Shown: in pieces, positions 33,430 through 41,489 of the stretch
Layout of the letters: each line of letters starts with the position of its first letter
How positions within the stretch are numbered: the first letter of the stretch is position 1
DNA from: an uncultured Nitriliruptoraceae bacterium
GTDB taxonomy: Bacteria; Actinomycetota; Nitriliruptoria; Nitriliruptorales; Nitriliruptoraceae
NCBI GenBank assembly: GCA_913060655.1
Contig: CAJXTG010000011.1
Span: 1 to 48,313 of the forward strand
Direction: 5' to 3'
Length of the DNA stretch: 48,313 nucleotides
Notes under the pieces: generated by a model
Database searches by the model: none
What the model was told of the DNA's origin: nothing
The model's input: only the letters and a program-made list of their open reading frames with translations
Translations under genes and position numbers: made by a program

Positions 33430-34481
33430 GGCGCACCCCGAGGCTCCGCATCGTCCCCCACGCCCGCCGCTGGGCGGTCGTGTCCGCCCTGCTGCTGCTC
33501 CTGTCGATCGGGGCGCTGCTCGGTCGCGGCGTCGAGCTCAGCATCGACTTCGTCGGCGGCAGCGCGTTCCGTGTCGAGGGCATCGCCGCGGACGTCACCC
33601 CCGACGTGCTGCGCGGCACCGTCGAGGACGTCGGCGTCGACGAGGCCGTCGTGCAGGTCAGCGGGACGGGCGACGAGCGGGCCGCCGTGGTGCGCACCGA
33701 GTCCCTCGAGCCGGACGGGCCGCTCGCCCGCGCCGTCCGGGCGGCGCTGACGGAGGCCACCGGCGTCGCCGACGTCCAGGAGACGTTCGTCGGGCCGACG
33801 TGGGGCGAGCGGATCACGACCCAGTCGCTGCGGGCCCTCGTCGTGTTCCTCGTCGTCGTCGCCGTCTACATCTCGGTCCGCCTCGACCGGCGCATGGCCG
33901 TCGTCGCCCTCGCCGCGATGGTGCACGACGTGCTGCTGACCGTCGGCATCTACGCGCTCGTCGGTTTCGCGGTGTCCCCGGCGACCGTCATCGCCGTGCT
34001 GACCATCCTCGGCTACTCGCTGTACGACACCGTCGTCATCTTCGACCGGGTCAAGGAGAACGGCCACACGCTGGGGGAGCCGGGCCGGCGGACCACCCCC
34101 GAGCTCGTCAACGCCTCGCTCAACGAGGTGCTGTACCGCTCGCTGAACACGACGATCAGCTCGATCCTGCCCGTCGGCGCGCTGCTGTTCATCGGCGGGA
34201 GCGTCCTCGGCGCGACGACGCTGCAGGACCTTGCCCTCGCCCTGTTCGTCGGCATGCTGGCCGGCGCCTACTCGTCGGTGTTCGTCGCCGGGCCGCTGTA
34301 CGCGGTGTGGAAGGCGCGCGAGCCGGCCGAGCAGCGGCGCATCGCCAAGGTCGTCGCCCGCGACGCCGGCGCGAGCGACGACGAGGTCGCCGCCGCCGTC
34401 GACGCGTCGTTCGAGGGCCGGGCACCGATCACCACCGACTACGTGCGTGGCGCCGGTCGCCGCGGACGCCGCCGACGCTGA
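33426..34481 (+). CDS. secF: Protein translocase subunit SecF
   Basis: A 351-residue partner of SecD. It has the N-terminal helix (about 16-33) followed by the SecF signature SIDFVGGSAFRVEG, then five helices with ILGYSLYDTVVIFDRVKEN. The ATG at 33426 overlaps the secD stop; the longer upstream frame is a shadow of secD. The C-terminal tail is basic (RRGRRRR). apt follows after 41 bases. Confidence 0.96.
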   Translation: MRRTPRLRIVPHARRWAVVSALLLLLSIGALLGRGVELSIDFVGGSAFRVEGIAADVTPDVLRGTVEDVGVDEAVVQVSGTGDERAAVVRTESLEPDGPLARAVRAALTEATGVADVQETFVGPTWGERITTQSLRALVVFLVVVAVYISVRLDRRMAVVALAAMVHDVLLTVGIYALVGFAVSPATVIAVLTILGYSLYDTVVIFDRVKENGHTLGEPGRRTTPELVNASLNEVLYRSLNTTISSILPVGALLFIGGSVLGATTLQDLALALFVGMLAGAYSSVFVAGPLYAVWKAREPAEQRRIAKVVARDAGASDDEVAAAVDASFEGRAPITTDYVRGAGRRGRRRR

Positions 34482-34522
34482 CCGTCATGCCGGTGCCGGA
34501 CGGCACCGAGGGGGAGGACGCC

Positions 34523-35053
34523 GTGACCGCTCCGGACCGCACGCTGCTCGAGTCCCGCATCCGTGACATCCCGGACTTCCCGAAGCCGGGGATCGTGTTC
34601 AAGGACGTCACGCCGCTGCTCGCCGACCCGGAGACGTTCGCGCACGCGGTCGACGCGCTGGCCGCACCGTTCTGCGACGACGGCGTCGACAAGGTCGTCG
34701 GCATCGAGGCGCGGGGCTTCATCCTCGCCGCCCCGGTGGCGCTCGCGTGCGGCGCCGGGTTCGTGCCGGCCCGCAAGGCGGGGAAGCTGCCCGGATCGCG
34801 CCGCGGTGTCGCCTACGACCTCGAGTACGGCAGCGAGACCATCGAGCTGCACGACGACGCGTTCGCCCCCGGCGACCGCGTCCTCATCGTCGACGACGTG
34901 CTCGCGACCGGTGGGACCGCCGCCGCGACCGTCGAGCTCGTCGAGGCGCTCGGCGGCGAGGTCGTGGGGCTCGCGTTCCTCATCGAGCTCGGGTTCCTCG
35001 ACGGCGGCGCCCGGATCGCCGACCACCGCCGCACCTCGCTGCTGACGTTCTGA
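34523..35053 (+). CDS. apt: Adenine phosphoribosyltransferase
   Basis: A 176-residue purine salvage enzyme converting adenine and PRPP to AMP. RIRDIPDFPKPGIVFKDVTPLL is the family N-terminus, and VLIVDDVLATGGTA is the PRPP-binding motif. I prefer the GTG at 34523 because GGGGGAGG lies 5 bases upstream; ATG 34487 would add 12 residues. The neighbour of rel, as in mycobacteria. Confidence 0.95.
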   Translation: MTAPDRTLLESRIRDIPDFPKPGIVFKDVTPLLADPETFAHAVDALAAPFCDDGVDKVVGIEARGFILAAPVALACGAGFVPARKAGKLPGSRRGVAYDLEYGSETIELHDDAFAPGDRVLIVDDVLATGGTAAATVELVEALGGEVVGLAFLIELGFLDGGARIADHRRTSLLTF

Positions 35054-35102
35054 GGGCGCGCCGGGCGCCCGCGCCGCCCGACCCACCGGGGCCGTCGGCC
35101 GA

Positions 35103-35129
35103 CGACCCGTCGGTAGGCTCGACGGGTCG
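35103..35129. promoter_or_regulatory. Perfect inverted repeat enclosing the rel -10 element
   Basis: CGACCCGTCG (35103-35112) and CGACGGGTCG (35120-35129) are exact reverse complements. The 7 bases between them are gTAGGCT, that is, the -10 hexamer (35114-35119). A dimeric regulator bound here would block the promoter, or the element could form a hairpin; the ATG lies 15 bases beyond. Confidence 0.7.
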
Positions 35130-35144
35130 AACGGAGGCGGACGG

Positions 35145-37559
35145 ATGGGCCCGGAGCCGGTTCCCGGGGCGTCCTCGGACGCGCCCGCCGGCGACGTGAC
35201 CGCCGAGGGCGGATCGGCCGCCGGCCCCGCCGCCGCGCCGTCCGCCACCCCGTCCGCGGCCCCCGCCCCCGCGCCGCCCCCGCGCCGTCCGTCCGGTGTG
35301 ATGGGGGTGCTGGCCCGCCTGCCGCTGGGGGTGCGCGAGGCGGTCCCGGCGGAGCTCGAGCCGCTCGCCGTGGCGATCCGGCGCGAGTCGCGCGCCGAGG
35401 TGCGTGAGGTCGTGCGCGCCTACCACTACGCCCGGGCGATGCACGAGGGGCAGAAGCGGCGCAGCGGCGAGGACTACATCACCCACCCCGTCGCCGTCGC
35501 CACCAACCTCGCGTCGCTCGGGCTCGGCACGGCGACGCTGCTCGCCGCGCTGCTGCATGACACCGTCGAGGACACCCCCGCGACCCTCGAGGACGTGCGC
35601 GAGGGCTTCGGCGAGGAGGTCGCGCTGCTCGTCGACGGCGTGACGAAGCTCGACCGCATCCAGACCGAGTCGCGCCAGGAGCAGCAGGCGGAGACGCTGC
35701 GGAAGATGGTCGTCGCGATGGCCCGCGACATCCGCGTCCTGGTGATCAAGCTCGCCGACCGCCTCCACAACATGCAGACCATCGGCGCGATGCCGCGGGA
35801 CAAGCAGAAGCGCATCGCCCAGGAGACGCTCGACATCTACGCGCCGCTGGCGCACCGGCTGGGGATGCAGCAGTTCAAGCTGGAGCTGGAGGACCTCGGC
35901 TTCGCCACGCTGCATCCGAAGCGGTTCGAGGAGATCGTCACCCTCGTCGACGAGCGCAACCCGGAGCGCGAGGCGTACCTCGACCAGGTGATGGGGGCGA
36001 TCCGTGACGAGCTGCGCGCGGTGCGGGTGCGCGGCGAGGTCACCGGCCGACCCAAGCACTACTACTCGATCTACCAGAAGATGGTCCTGCGCGGGAAGGA
36101 GTTCGACGAGATCCACGACCTCGTCGCCGTGCGGGTCATCGTCAACGACGTCCGCGACTGCTACGCGGTGCTCGGCCAGCTGCACTCCGTGTGGCGTCCC
36201 GTCCCGGGGCGCTTCAAGGACTACATCGCGATGCCGAAGCTCAACCGCTACCAGTCGCTGCACACGACGCTCGTCGGACCGGGCGGCCGGCAGCTCGAGG
36301 TGCAGATCCGCACGGCCGAGATGCACCGCACCGCCGAGTTCGGTGTCGCCGCGCACTGGAAGTACAAGGACCCGGCGAAGGGTGAGGACGACGCGGCGGA
36401 GCTGCCCTGGCTCTCGCAGCTGCTCGAGTGGCAGGACGAGGTCAGCGAGCCGGGCGACTACCTCGAGTCGCTGCGCATCGACCTCTACCAGGACGAGGTG
36501 TTCGTCTTCACCCCCAAGGGGCAGGTCCTCGGGCTGCCCGCCCGCGCCACGCCGATCGACTTCGCCTACGCCGTGCACACCGAGGTCGGCCACCGCTGCA
36601 TCGGGGCGCGCGTGAACGGGCGGCTCGTCGCGCTCGACCACCAGCTCGACAACGGCGACACCGTCGAGATCATGACCAGCCGGGCCGACGACGCCGGACC
36701 GTCACGCGACTGGCTGCGCATCGCCGTGTCGTCGCGGGCCCGCTCGAAGATCCGCGCCCACTTCAACCGGGAGCGACGTGCGGACACGTCGGTGCGCGGG
36801 CGCGAGGCCGTGCAGCGTGGCCTCCGCCGCAAGGGGGTCGGCTACGCGCGCGTGATGGCGTCGGGAGAGCTCGCCGAGGTCGCCCGCGCGCTCAACTATC
36901 GCGGCCCCGACGCGCTGTTCCTCGCGGTCGGCGAGGGGCACGTCAGCGCCGGGACGGTCGTGCAGGCGGTCGTCGACCGGCTCGTCGATGACGACGTGCC
37001 CCAGGACGCGCCGGCGATGCCCACCCGGCACAGCCCCATCCGCATCGGCGGGCGCGGCGACGGGGACGCCGTCGAGGTCGAGGGCGACACGGGCATGCTC
37101 GTGCGGCTGGCCCGCTGCTGCACGCCGGTGCCCGGCGACGCGATCGAGGGGTTCGTCACGCGCGGGCGCGGCGTGTCCGTGCACCGCTCGGACTGCCCCA
37201 ACGTCGCCGAGCTGCGCCAGGAGCCCGAACGGTTCGTCCCCGTCGACTGGTCCGGCGAGCACGACGCCACGTTCCGCGTCGCCGTCGAGGTCGAGGCGTT
37301 CGACCGCAAGCATCTGCTGCGTGACGTCACCGCCGTGCTCGGTGACCTGCACCTGTCGATCGTGTCGGCGCAGGTGACCACGCGCGCCGACCGGGTGGCC
37401 GTGCTCCGCTTCGCGTTCGAGCTGGCCGACGCGGCCCACCTCAGCCACGCGCTGCGGTCCATCGCCGGCGTCGAGGGCGTCTACGACGTCTACCGGGTCG
37501 TCCCGCGACCGCAGGGCGCCGTCGGCGGGACGGCACCCGCCGCGACGGACGAGCCGTGA
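35145..37559 (+). CDS. rel: Bifunctional (p)ppGpp synthetase/hydrolase Rel
   Basis: An 804-residue long RSH enzyme of the stringent response. An Ala/Pro-rich extension (about 1-50) precedes the hydrolase HD domain (HYARAMHEGQKRRSGEDYITHP, and His138-Asp139 with Glu142-Asp143 in LLHDTVEDT). The synthetase domain follows (EFDEIHDLVAVRVIV, GRFKDYIAMPKLNRYQSLHT), then TGS (FVFTPKGQVLGLP), the zinc-finger/conserved Cys region (RCCTPVPGD) and a C-terminal ACT domain. Both active sites look intact, so it can make and degrade ppGpp. Its promoter sits inside a perfect inverted repeat. The stop overlaps the next gene (GTGA). Confidence 0.97.
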   Translation: MGPEPVPGASSDAPAGDVTAEGGSAAGPAAAPSATPSAAPAPAPPPRRPSGVMGVLARLPLGVREAVPAELEPLAVAIRRESRAEVREVVRAYHYARAMHEGQKRRSGEDYITHPVAVATNLASLGLGTATLLAALLHDTVEDTPATLEDVREGFGEEVALLVDGVTKLDRIQTESRQEQQAETLRKMVVAMARDIRVLVIKLADRLHNMQTIGAMPRDKQKRIAQETLDIYAPLAHRLGMQQFKLELEDLGFATLHPKRFEEIVTLVDERNPEREAYLDQVMGAIRDELRAVRVRGEVTGRPKHYYSIYQKMVLRGKEFDEIHDLVAVRVIVNDVRDCYAVLGQLHSVWRPVPGRFKDYIAMPKLNRYQSLHTTLVGPGGRQLEVQIRTAEMHRTAEFGVAAHWKYKDPAKGEDDAAELPWLSQLLEWQDEVSEPGDYLESLRIDLYQDEVFVFTPKGQVLGLPARATPIDFAYAVHTEVGHRCIGARVNGRLVALDHQLDNGDTVEIMTSRADDAGPSRDWLRIAVSSRARSKIRAHFNRERRADTSVRGREAVQRGLRRKGVGYARVMASGELAEVARALNYRGPDALFLAVGEGHVSAGTVVQAVVDRLVDDDVPQDAPAMPTRHSPIRIGGRGDGDAVEVEGDTGMLVRLARCCTPVPGDAIEGFVTRGRGVSVHRSDCPNVAELRQEPERFVPVDWSGEHDATFRVAVEVEAFDRKHLLRDVTAVLGDLHLSIVSAQVTTRADRVAVLRFAFELADAAHLSHALRSIAGVEGVYDVYRVVPRPQGAVGGTAPAATDEP

Positions 37560-38272
37560 GCGCACCGGTCCTCGAGGCGGCGCGGCTGGGCATGTGGGCG
37601 ACGAACTGCGTCGTGCTCGGCGACCGCGACACCGGCGAGGCCGTCGTCGTCGACCCGGGGCAGCACGGTGAGGAGGCCGTGCCGCTGCTGCTCGAACGGG
37701 TCGGGCTGCGGGCCGCCGCGATCGTGCTCACCCACGCCCACCTCGACCACCTGTGGGCCGCACCCGCCCTCGCCCGCACCCTCGACGTGCCCGTCCACCT
37801 GCACCCCGAGGACACGTGGCTGTGGGAGCGGCCCGCCGCGGCGTTCGGCCCCGACGGGGAGCGGCTCGCCGCCGGCTTCGGCTTCGCCGACTGGGACACC
37901 TCCGCGGTCGACCTGCGGCCGCTCGCCGACGGCCAGCGGCTCGAGGTCGCCGGCCTGCGGCTGGACGTGCACCACACGCCCGGGCACACGCCCGGCCACG
38001 TCGTGCTGACCACCGACGACCTCGCCGGCGCCCCCCTGCGCCTCGACGAGCGGCCGCTGCACGCCCCCGCGGCGGTGCTGCTGTCGGGGGACCTGCTGTT
38101 CGCCGGCTCCATCGGTCGCACCGACCTCGCGGGCGGGGACACGGACGCGATGGCACGGTCGCTCGCCGCGACCATGGCAGGATGCGCGGACACGACGCTC
38201 GTCGTCCCCGGCCACGGGGACGCGACGACCATCGGGGCGGAGCGGGCCGACAACCCGTTCCTGCCCCGCTGA
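37556..38272 (+). CDS. Metallo-beta-lactamase-fold hydrolase (glyoxalase II-like)
   Basis: A 238-residue MBL-fold enzyme. The metal motif is THAHLDH (His60, His62, Asp64, His65), then HHTPGHTPGHV, SGDLLFAGSIGRTD and the C-terminal VPGHGD, resembling hydroxyacylglutathione hydrolase-like proteins that hydrolyse thioesters. Its place between rel and hisS matches mycobacteria, where its substrate is also unknown to me. Coupled to rel by GTGA overlap; hisS follows 23 bases later. Confidence 0.9.
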   Translation: MSAPVLEAARLGMWATNCVVLGDRDTGEAVVVDPGQHGEEAVPLLLERVGLRAAAIVLTHAHLDHLWAAPALARTLDVPVHLHPEDTWLWERPAAAFGPDGERLAAGFGFADWDTSAVDLRPLADGQRLEVAGLRLDVHHTPGHTPGHVVLTTDDLAGAPLRLDERPLHAPAAVLLSGDLLFAGSIGRTDLAGGDTDAMARSLAATMAGCADTTLVVPGHGDATTIGAERADNPFLPR

Positions 38273-38295
38273 CCGCCCCACGGCGAGGAGCCCGC

Positions 38296-39666
38296 ATGCC
38301 TCCGGTCGACGTCAGCCCGCCGTCGGGCACCCGAGACCTGTTCCCCGCCGACGTGCTGCTGCGCCGGCGCACGTTCGCGACCGTGCAGGACGCGTTCGAA
38401 CGGCACGGCTTCGAGCCGCTCGACACCCCGGCGTTCGAGCGGCTCGAGGTCCTCACCGGCAAGTACGGGGAGGAGGGGGAGCAGCTGATCTTCCGCATCC
38501 TCCGGCGTGGCGAGCACGCCGCGAGCGGTGAGGCGGACCTGGCGCTGCGCTACGACCTGACCGTCCCGCTCGCCCGCGTCGTCGCCCGGTACGGCTCCCA
38601 GCTGCCCCAGCCGTTCAAGCGCTACCAGATCGCCAGCGTGTGGCGGGCCGACCGGCCCGGGCGGGGCCGCTTCCGCGAGTTCACCCAGTGCGACATCGAC
38701 ATCGCCGGCGGGGACACGCTCGTCGCGGACGCGACGGTCATCCTCGCCGTCGTCGACGCGCTGGCCGCGCTCGGCCTCGACGGGGTCACCGTGCACCTCA
38801 ACGACCGCGACGCGCTGCACGGCCTCGTCGCCGCGTACGGCATCCCCGAGGCGCTCGGCGCCTCGGCGCTCACCGCGCTCGACAAGCTCGCGAAGGTCGG
38901 CGCCGACGGGGTCGCCGCGGAGCTGCGCGAGCGTGGCGTCGCGGCAGGGGCGGTCGACGCGCTGCACGCCGACCTGTCGGCCGCCGACCCGACGGCGGCG
39001 CTCGTCGCCCGCATCGGCACCGATGCGCGCGGCCGCACGGGGCTCGAGCGCATCGCGGCGCTGCAGGCGCTGCTGCCCGACACCGGCGCCGCCCGGGTCG
39101 TGCACGACCCCGTCCTCGCCCGGGGGCTCGGCTACTACACGGGCCCCGTGTTCGAGTGCACCCATCCGGCGCTCGACGCGTCCATCGCCGCCGGCGGCCG
39201 CTACGACGGCCTGATCGGCATGTTCGGCGACGAGCCCGTCCCCGCCGTCGGCGGCTCGCTCGGCCTGGAGCGCATCCTGCTCATCCTCGCCGAGCAGCAG
39301 GGGCAGGAGGCGGGCGGGCAGGGCCCCGGACCCGACGTCCTCGCGACCGTGCTCGACCCGGACGACGCGGCGGACGTGCTCGCCGTCGCCGCCGGGCTGC
39401 GTGCGGCCGGGGTCAGCGTCGACGTGTACGCCGGCGGCGGCCGGATGAAGAAGCAGCTGCGCCACGCCGACCGGCGGGGCGCGCGCTTCGCGCTGGTCCG
39501 CGGCGCCGACGAGCGCGCCACCGGTAGCGTCACCCTCAAGGAGCTCGCGACCGGCGAGCAGACGACCCTCCCGGAGGACGCCGCCGCCCGGTTCCTGCGT
39601 GACCGGCTGGGACGCGCCGACGGCGCCGGCGCCGACGCCGACGGGACGACCTCGGAGACAGCGTGA
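38296..39666 (+). CDS. hisS: Histidine-tRNA ligase
   Basis: A 456-residue class II synthetase. PPSGTRDLFP opens the protein, motif 2 is VWRADRPGRGRFREFTQCD, the histidine-binding loop is ARGLGYYTGPVFE, and motif 3 is GGSLGLERIL. The KYGEEGEQLIF block and the RFREFTQCDIDIAG form belong to the eukaryote-like branch of HisRS rather than the common short bacterial form (which reads RGLDYYT), including what I recall for mycobacteria. ATG 38296 follows GGCGAGGAG. The stop overlaps the aspS GTG. Confidence 0.95.
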   Translation: MPPVDVSPPSGTRDLFPADVLLRRRTFATVQDAFERHGFEPLDTPAFERLEVLTGKYGEEGEQLIFRILRRGEHAASGEADLALRYDLTVPLARVVARYGSQLPQPFKRYQIASVWRADRPGRGRFREFTQCDIDIAGGDTLVADATVILAVVDALAALGLDGVTVHLNDRDALHGLVAAYGIPEALGASALTALDKLAKVGADGVAAELRERGVAAGAVDALHADLSAADPTAALVARIGTDARGRTGLERIAALQALLPDTGAARVVHDPVLARGLGYYTGPVFECTHPALDASIAAGGRYDGLIGMFGDEPVPAVGGSLGLERILLILAEQQGQEAGGQGPGPDVLATVLDPDDAADVLAVAAGLRAAGVSVDVYAGGGRMKKQLRHADRRGARFALVRGADERATGSVTLKELATGEQTTLPEDAAARFLRDRLGRADGAGADADGTTSETA

Positions 39667-41489
39667 GCATCACCCCCTACGGCGCCATGCGCACCCATGG
39701 CGCGGGCGTCCTGCGTCGTGACGACGTCGGCACGGACGTGCGGCTCGCCGGCTGGGTCGCGACCCGTCGTGACCACGGCGGGGTCGTGTTCCTCGACCTG
39801 CGGGACCGCAGCGGCGTCGTGCAGGTCGTCGCGGACCCCGACGTCGCCGCCGACGTCGTCGAGGCCGCCCAGCGGCTGCGCGACGAGTGGGTCGTGCGCG
39901 TCGAGGGTGCGGTGCGCCTGCGGCCCGAGGGGATGCGCAACGAGCGGCTGGGGACCGGCGACGTCGAGGTCGCCGCGACCCGCATCGAGGTGCTCAGCGC
40001 CGCCCGCACCCCGCCGTTCCCCGTCGAGGACGACGTGGAGGCGGGGGAGGACCTGCGCCTCACGCACCGGTACGTCGACCTGCGACGTCCGCGCATGGCC
40101 CGCAACCTGGCGCTGCGCTCCCGGGCGCTGTCGGTCATCCGGCGCGTCATGGAACGGCACGGCTTCCTCGAGGTGGAGACGCCCCAGCTGACGCGGCCGA
40201 CGCCGGAGGGCGCGCGCGACTTCCTCGTGCCGTCGCGCATCCGGCCGCGCGAGTCGTACGCGCTGCCGCAGTCGCCGCAGCTGTTCAAGCAGCTGCTGAT
40301 GGTCGGTGGCGTCGAGCGCTACTACCAGATCGCCCGCTGCTTCCGGGACGAGGACCTGCGCGCCGACCGGCAGCCCGAGTTCACCCAGCTCGACGTCGAG
40401 CTGTCCTTCGGGGACGAGGAGGACGTGTACGCCCTCATGGAGGAGCTGTACGCCGAGCTGTGGCGCGACTGCCTCGACGTCGAGCTGCCCACACCGTTCC
40501 CCCGGATGACGTTCGCGGAGGCGATGCGGCGGTTCGGGTCGGACAAGCCGGACCTGCGCTTCGCCATGGAGCTCGTGGACCTGTCCGACACCCTCGCCGG
40601 CACCGACGTCGGCGTGTTCGCCGGCGCGCTCGCCGACGGCGGCAGCGTCGTCGCCCTCACCGTCCCCGCCGGGGAGCCGCTGACCCGCCGTGAGCTGGAC
40701 GGCTGGGTCGACTGGGCGAAGGCGCGCGGGGCGGGCGGGCTCGCCTGGGGCGTCGTCGAGGACGGCGACGGCGCGACGCCGACGCTGCGCTCCCCGCTCG
40801 CGAAGTTCCTCACCGACGACGAGGTCGCCGGCATCCTCGCCGCCTGCGACGCGGCGGTGGGGGACACGGTGCTGTTCGCCGCCGGTCCGACGGACGCGAC
40901 GCGCACCCTCATGGGGGCCCTGCGGGTCGCGGTCGCCGACGCCCGCGGTCTCATCCCGACGGACGCGTGGCGGTTCGTGTGGATCACCGAGCCGCCGATG
41001 TTCGACGCGGAGGTGGACCGCGCCGGCCGGCCGACGGGCGGCTGGGTGCCGAACCACCATCCGTTCACCGCCCCCGGGGAGGCGTTCGTCGACACGTTCG
41101 ACACCGACCCGGGCAGCGCGACCAGCCGCGCCTACGACATCGTGCTCAACGGCGTCGAGCTCGCCTCCGGGTCCATCCGGATCCACGACGCGGACGTGCA
41201 GCGGCGGGTGTTCCGCTTCCTCGGCATCTCCGACGCGGAGGCGGAGGCGAAGTTCGGGTTCCTGCTGCGTGGGCTCGCGCACGGCACGCCGCCGCACGGC
41301 GGGATCGCCCCGGGCATCGACCGGACCATCATGCTGATGGCCGGGGAGGACTCCATCCGCGACGTCATCGCGTTCCCCAAGACCCAGTCGGGTGCGTGCC
41401 CGCTGACCGACGCGCCGGCACCGTCGGACGAGGCCGCCCTCGCCGAGGTCGGGCTGCGCCTGCTGCCCGAACCGTCCCGCAGCGCGTGA
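39663..41489 (+). CDS. aspS: Aspartate-tRNA(Asp/Asn) ligase
   Basis: A 608-residue bacterial-type AspRS with an N-terminal anticodon OB fold, the class II core (FRDEDLRADRQPEFTQLD), the bacterial GAD insertion and the C-terminal motif 3 (GIAPGIDRTIMLM). His38 in the RRDHGG loop is the form seen in non-discriminating enzymes, which also charge tRNA-Asn for later amidation by GatCAB. GTG 39663 overlaps the hisS stop; its own stop overlaps rarA. Confidence 0.96.
   Translation: MSITPYGAMRTHGAGVLRRDDVGTDVRLAGWVATRRDHGGVVFLDLRDRSGVVQVVADPDVAADVVEAAQRLRDEWVVRVEGAVRLRPEGMRNERLGTGDVEVAATRIEVLSAARTPPFPVEDDVEAGEDLRLTHRYVDLRRPRMARNLALRSRALSVIRRVMERHGFLEVETPQLTRPTPEGARDFLVPSRIRPRESYALPQSPQLFKQLLMVGGVERYYQIARCFRDEDLRADRQPEFTQLDVELSFGDEEDVYALMEELYAELWRDCLDVELPTPFPRMTFAEAMRRFGSDKPDLRFAMELVDLSDTLAGTDVGVFAGALADGGSVVALTVPAGEPLTRRELDGWVDWAKARGAGGLAWGVVEDGDGATPTLRSPLAKFLTDDEVAGILAACDAAVGDTVLFAAGPTDATRTLMGALRVAVADARGLIPTDAWRFVWITEPPMFDAEVDRAGRPTGGWVPNHHPFTAPGEAFVDTFDTDPGSATSRAYDIVLNGVELASGSIRIHDADVQRRVFRFLGISDAEAEAKFGFLLRGLAHGTPPHGGIAPGIDRTIMLMAGEDSIRDVIAFPKTQSGACPLTDAPAPSDEAALAEVGLRLLPEPSRSA

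Noticed and set aside
34487-35053. Longer apt from ATG 34487
   Set aside because: GTG 34523 has a much better ribosome-binding site and gives the usual family length.
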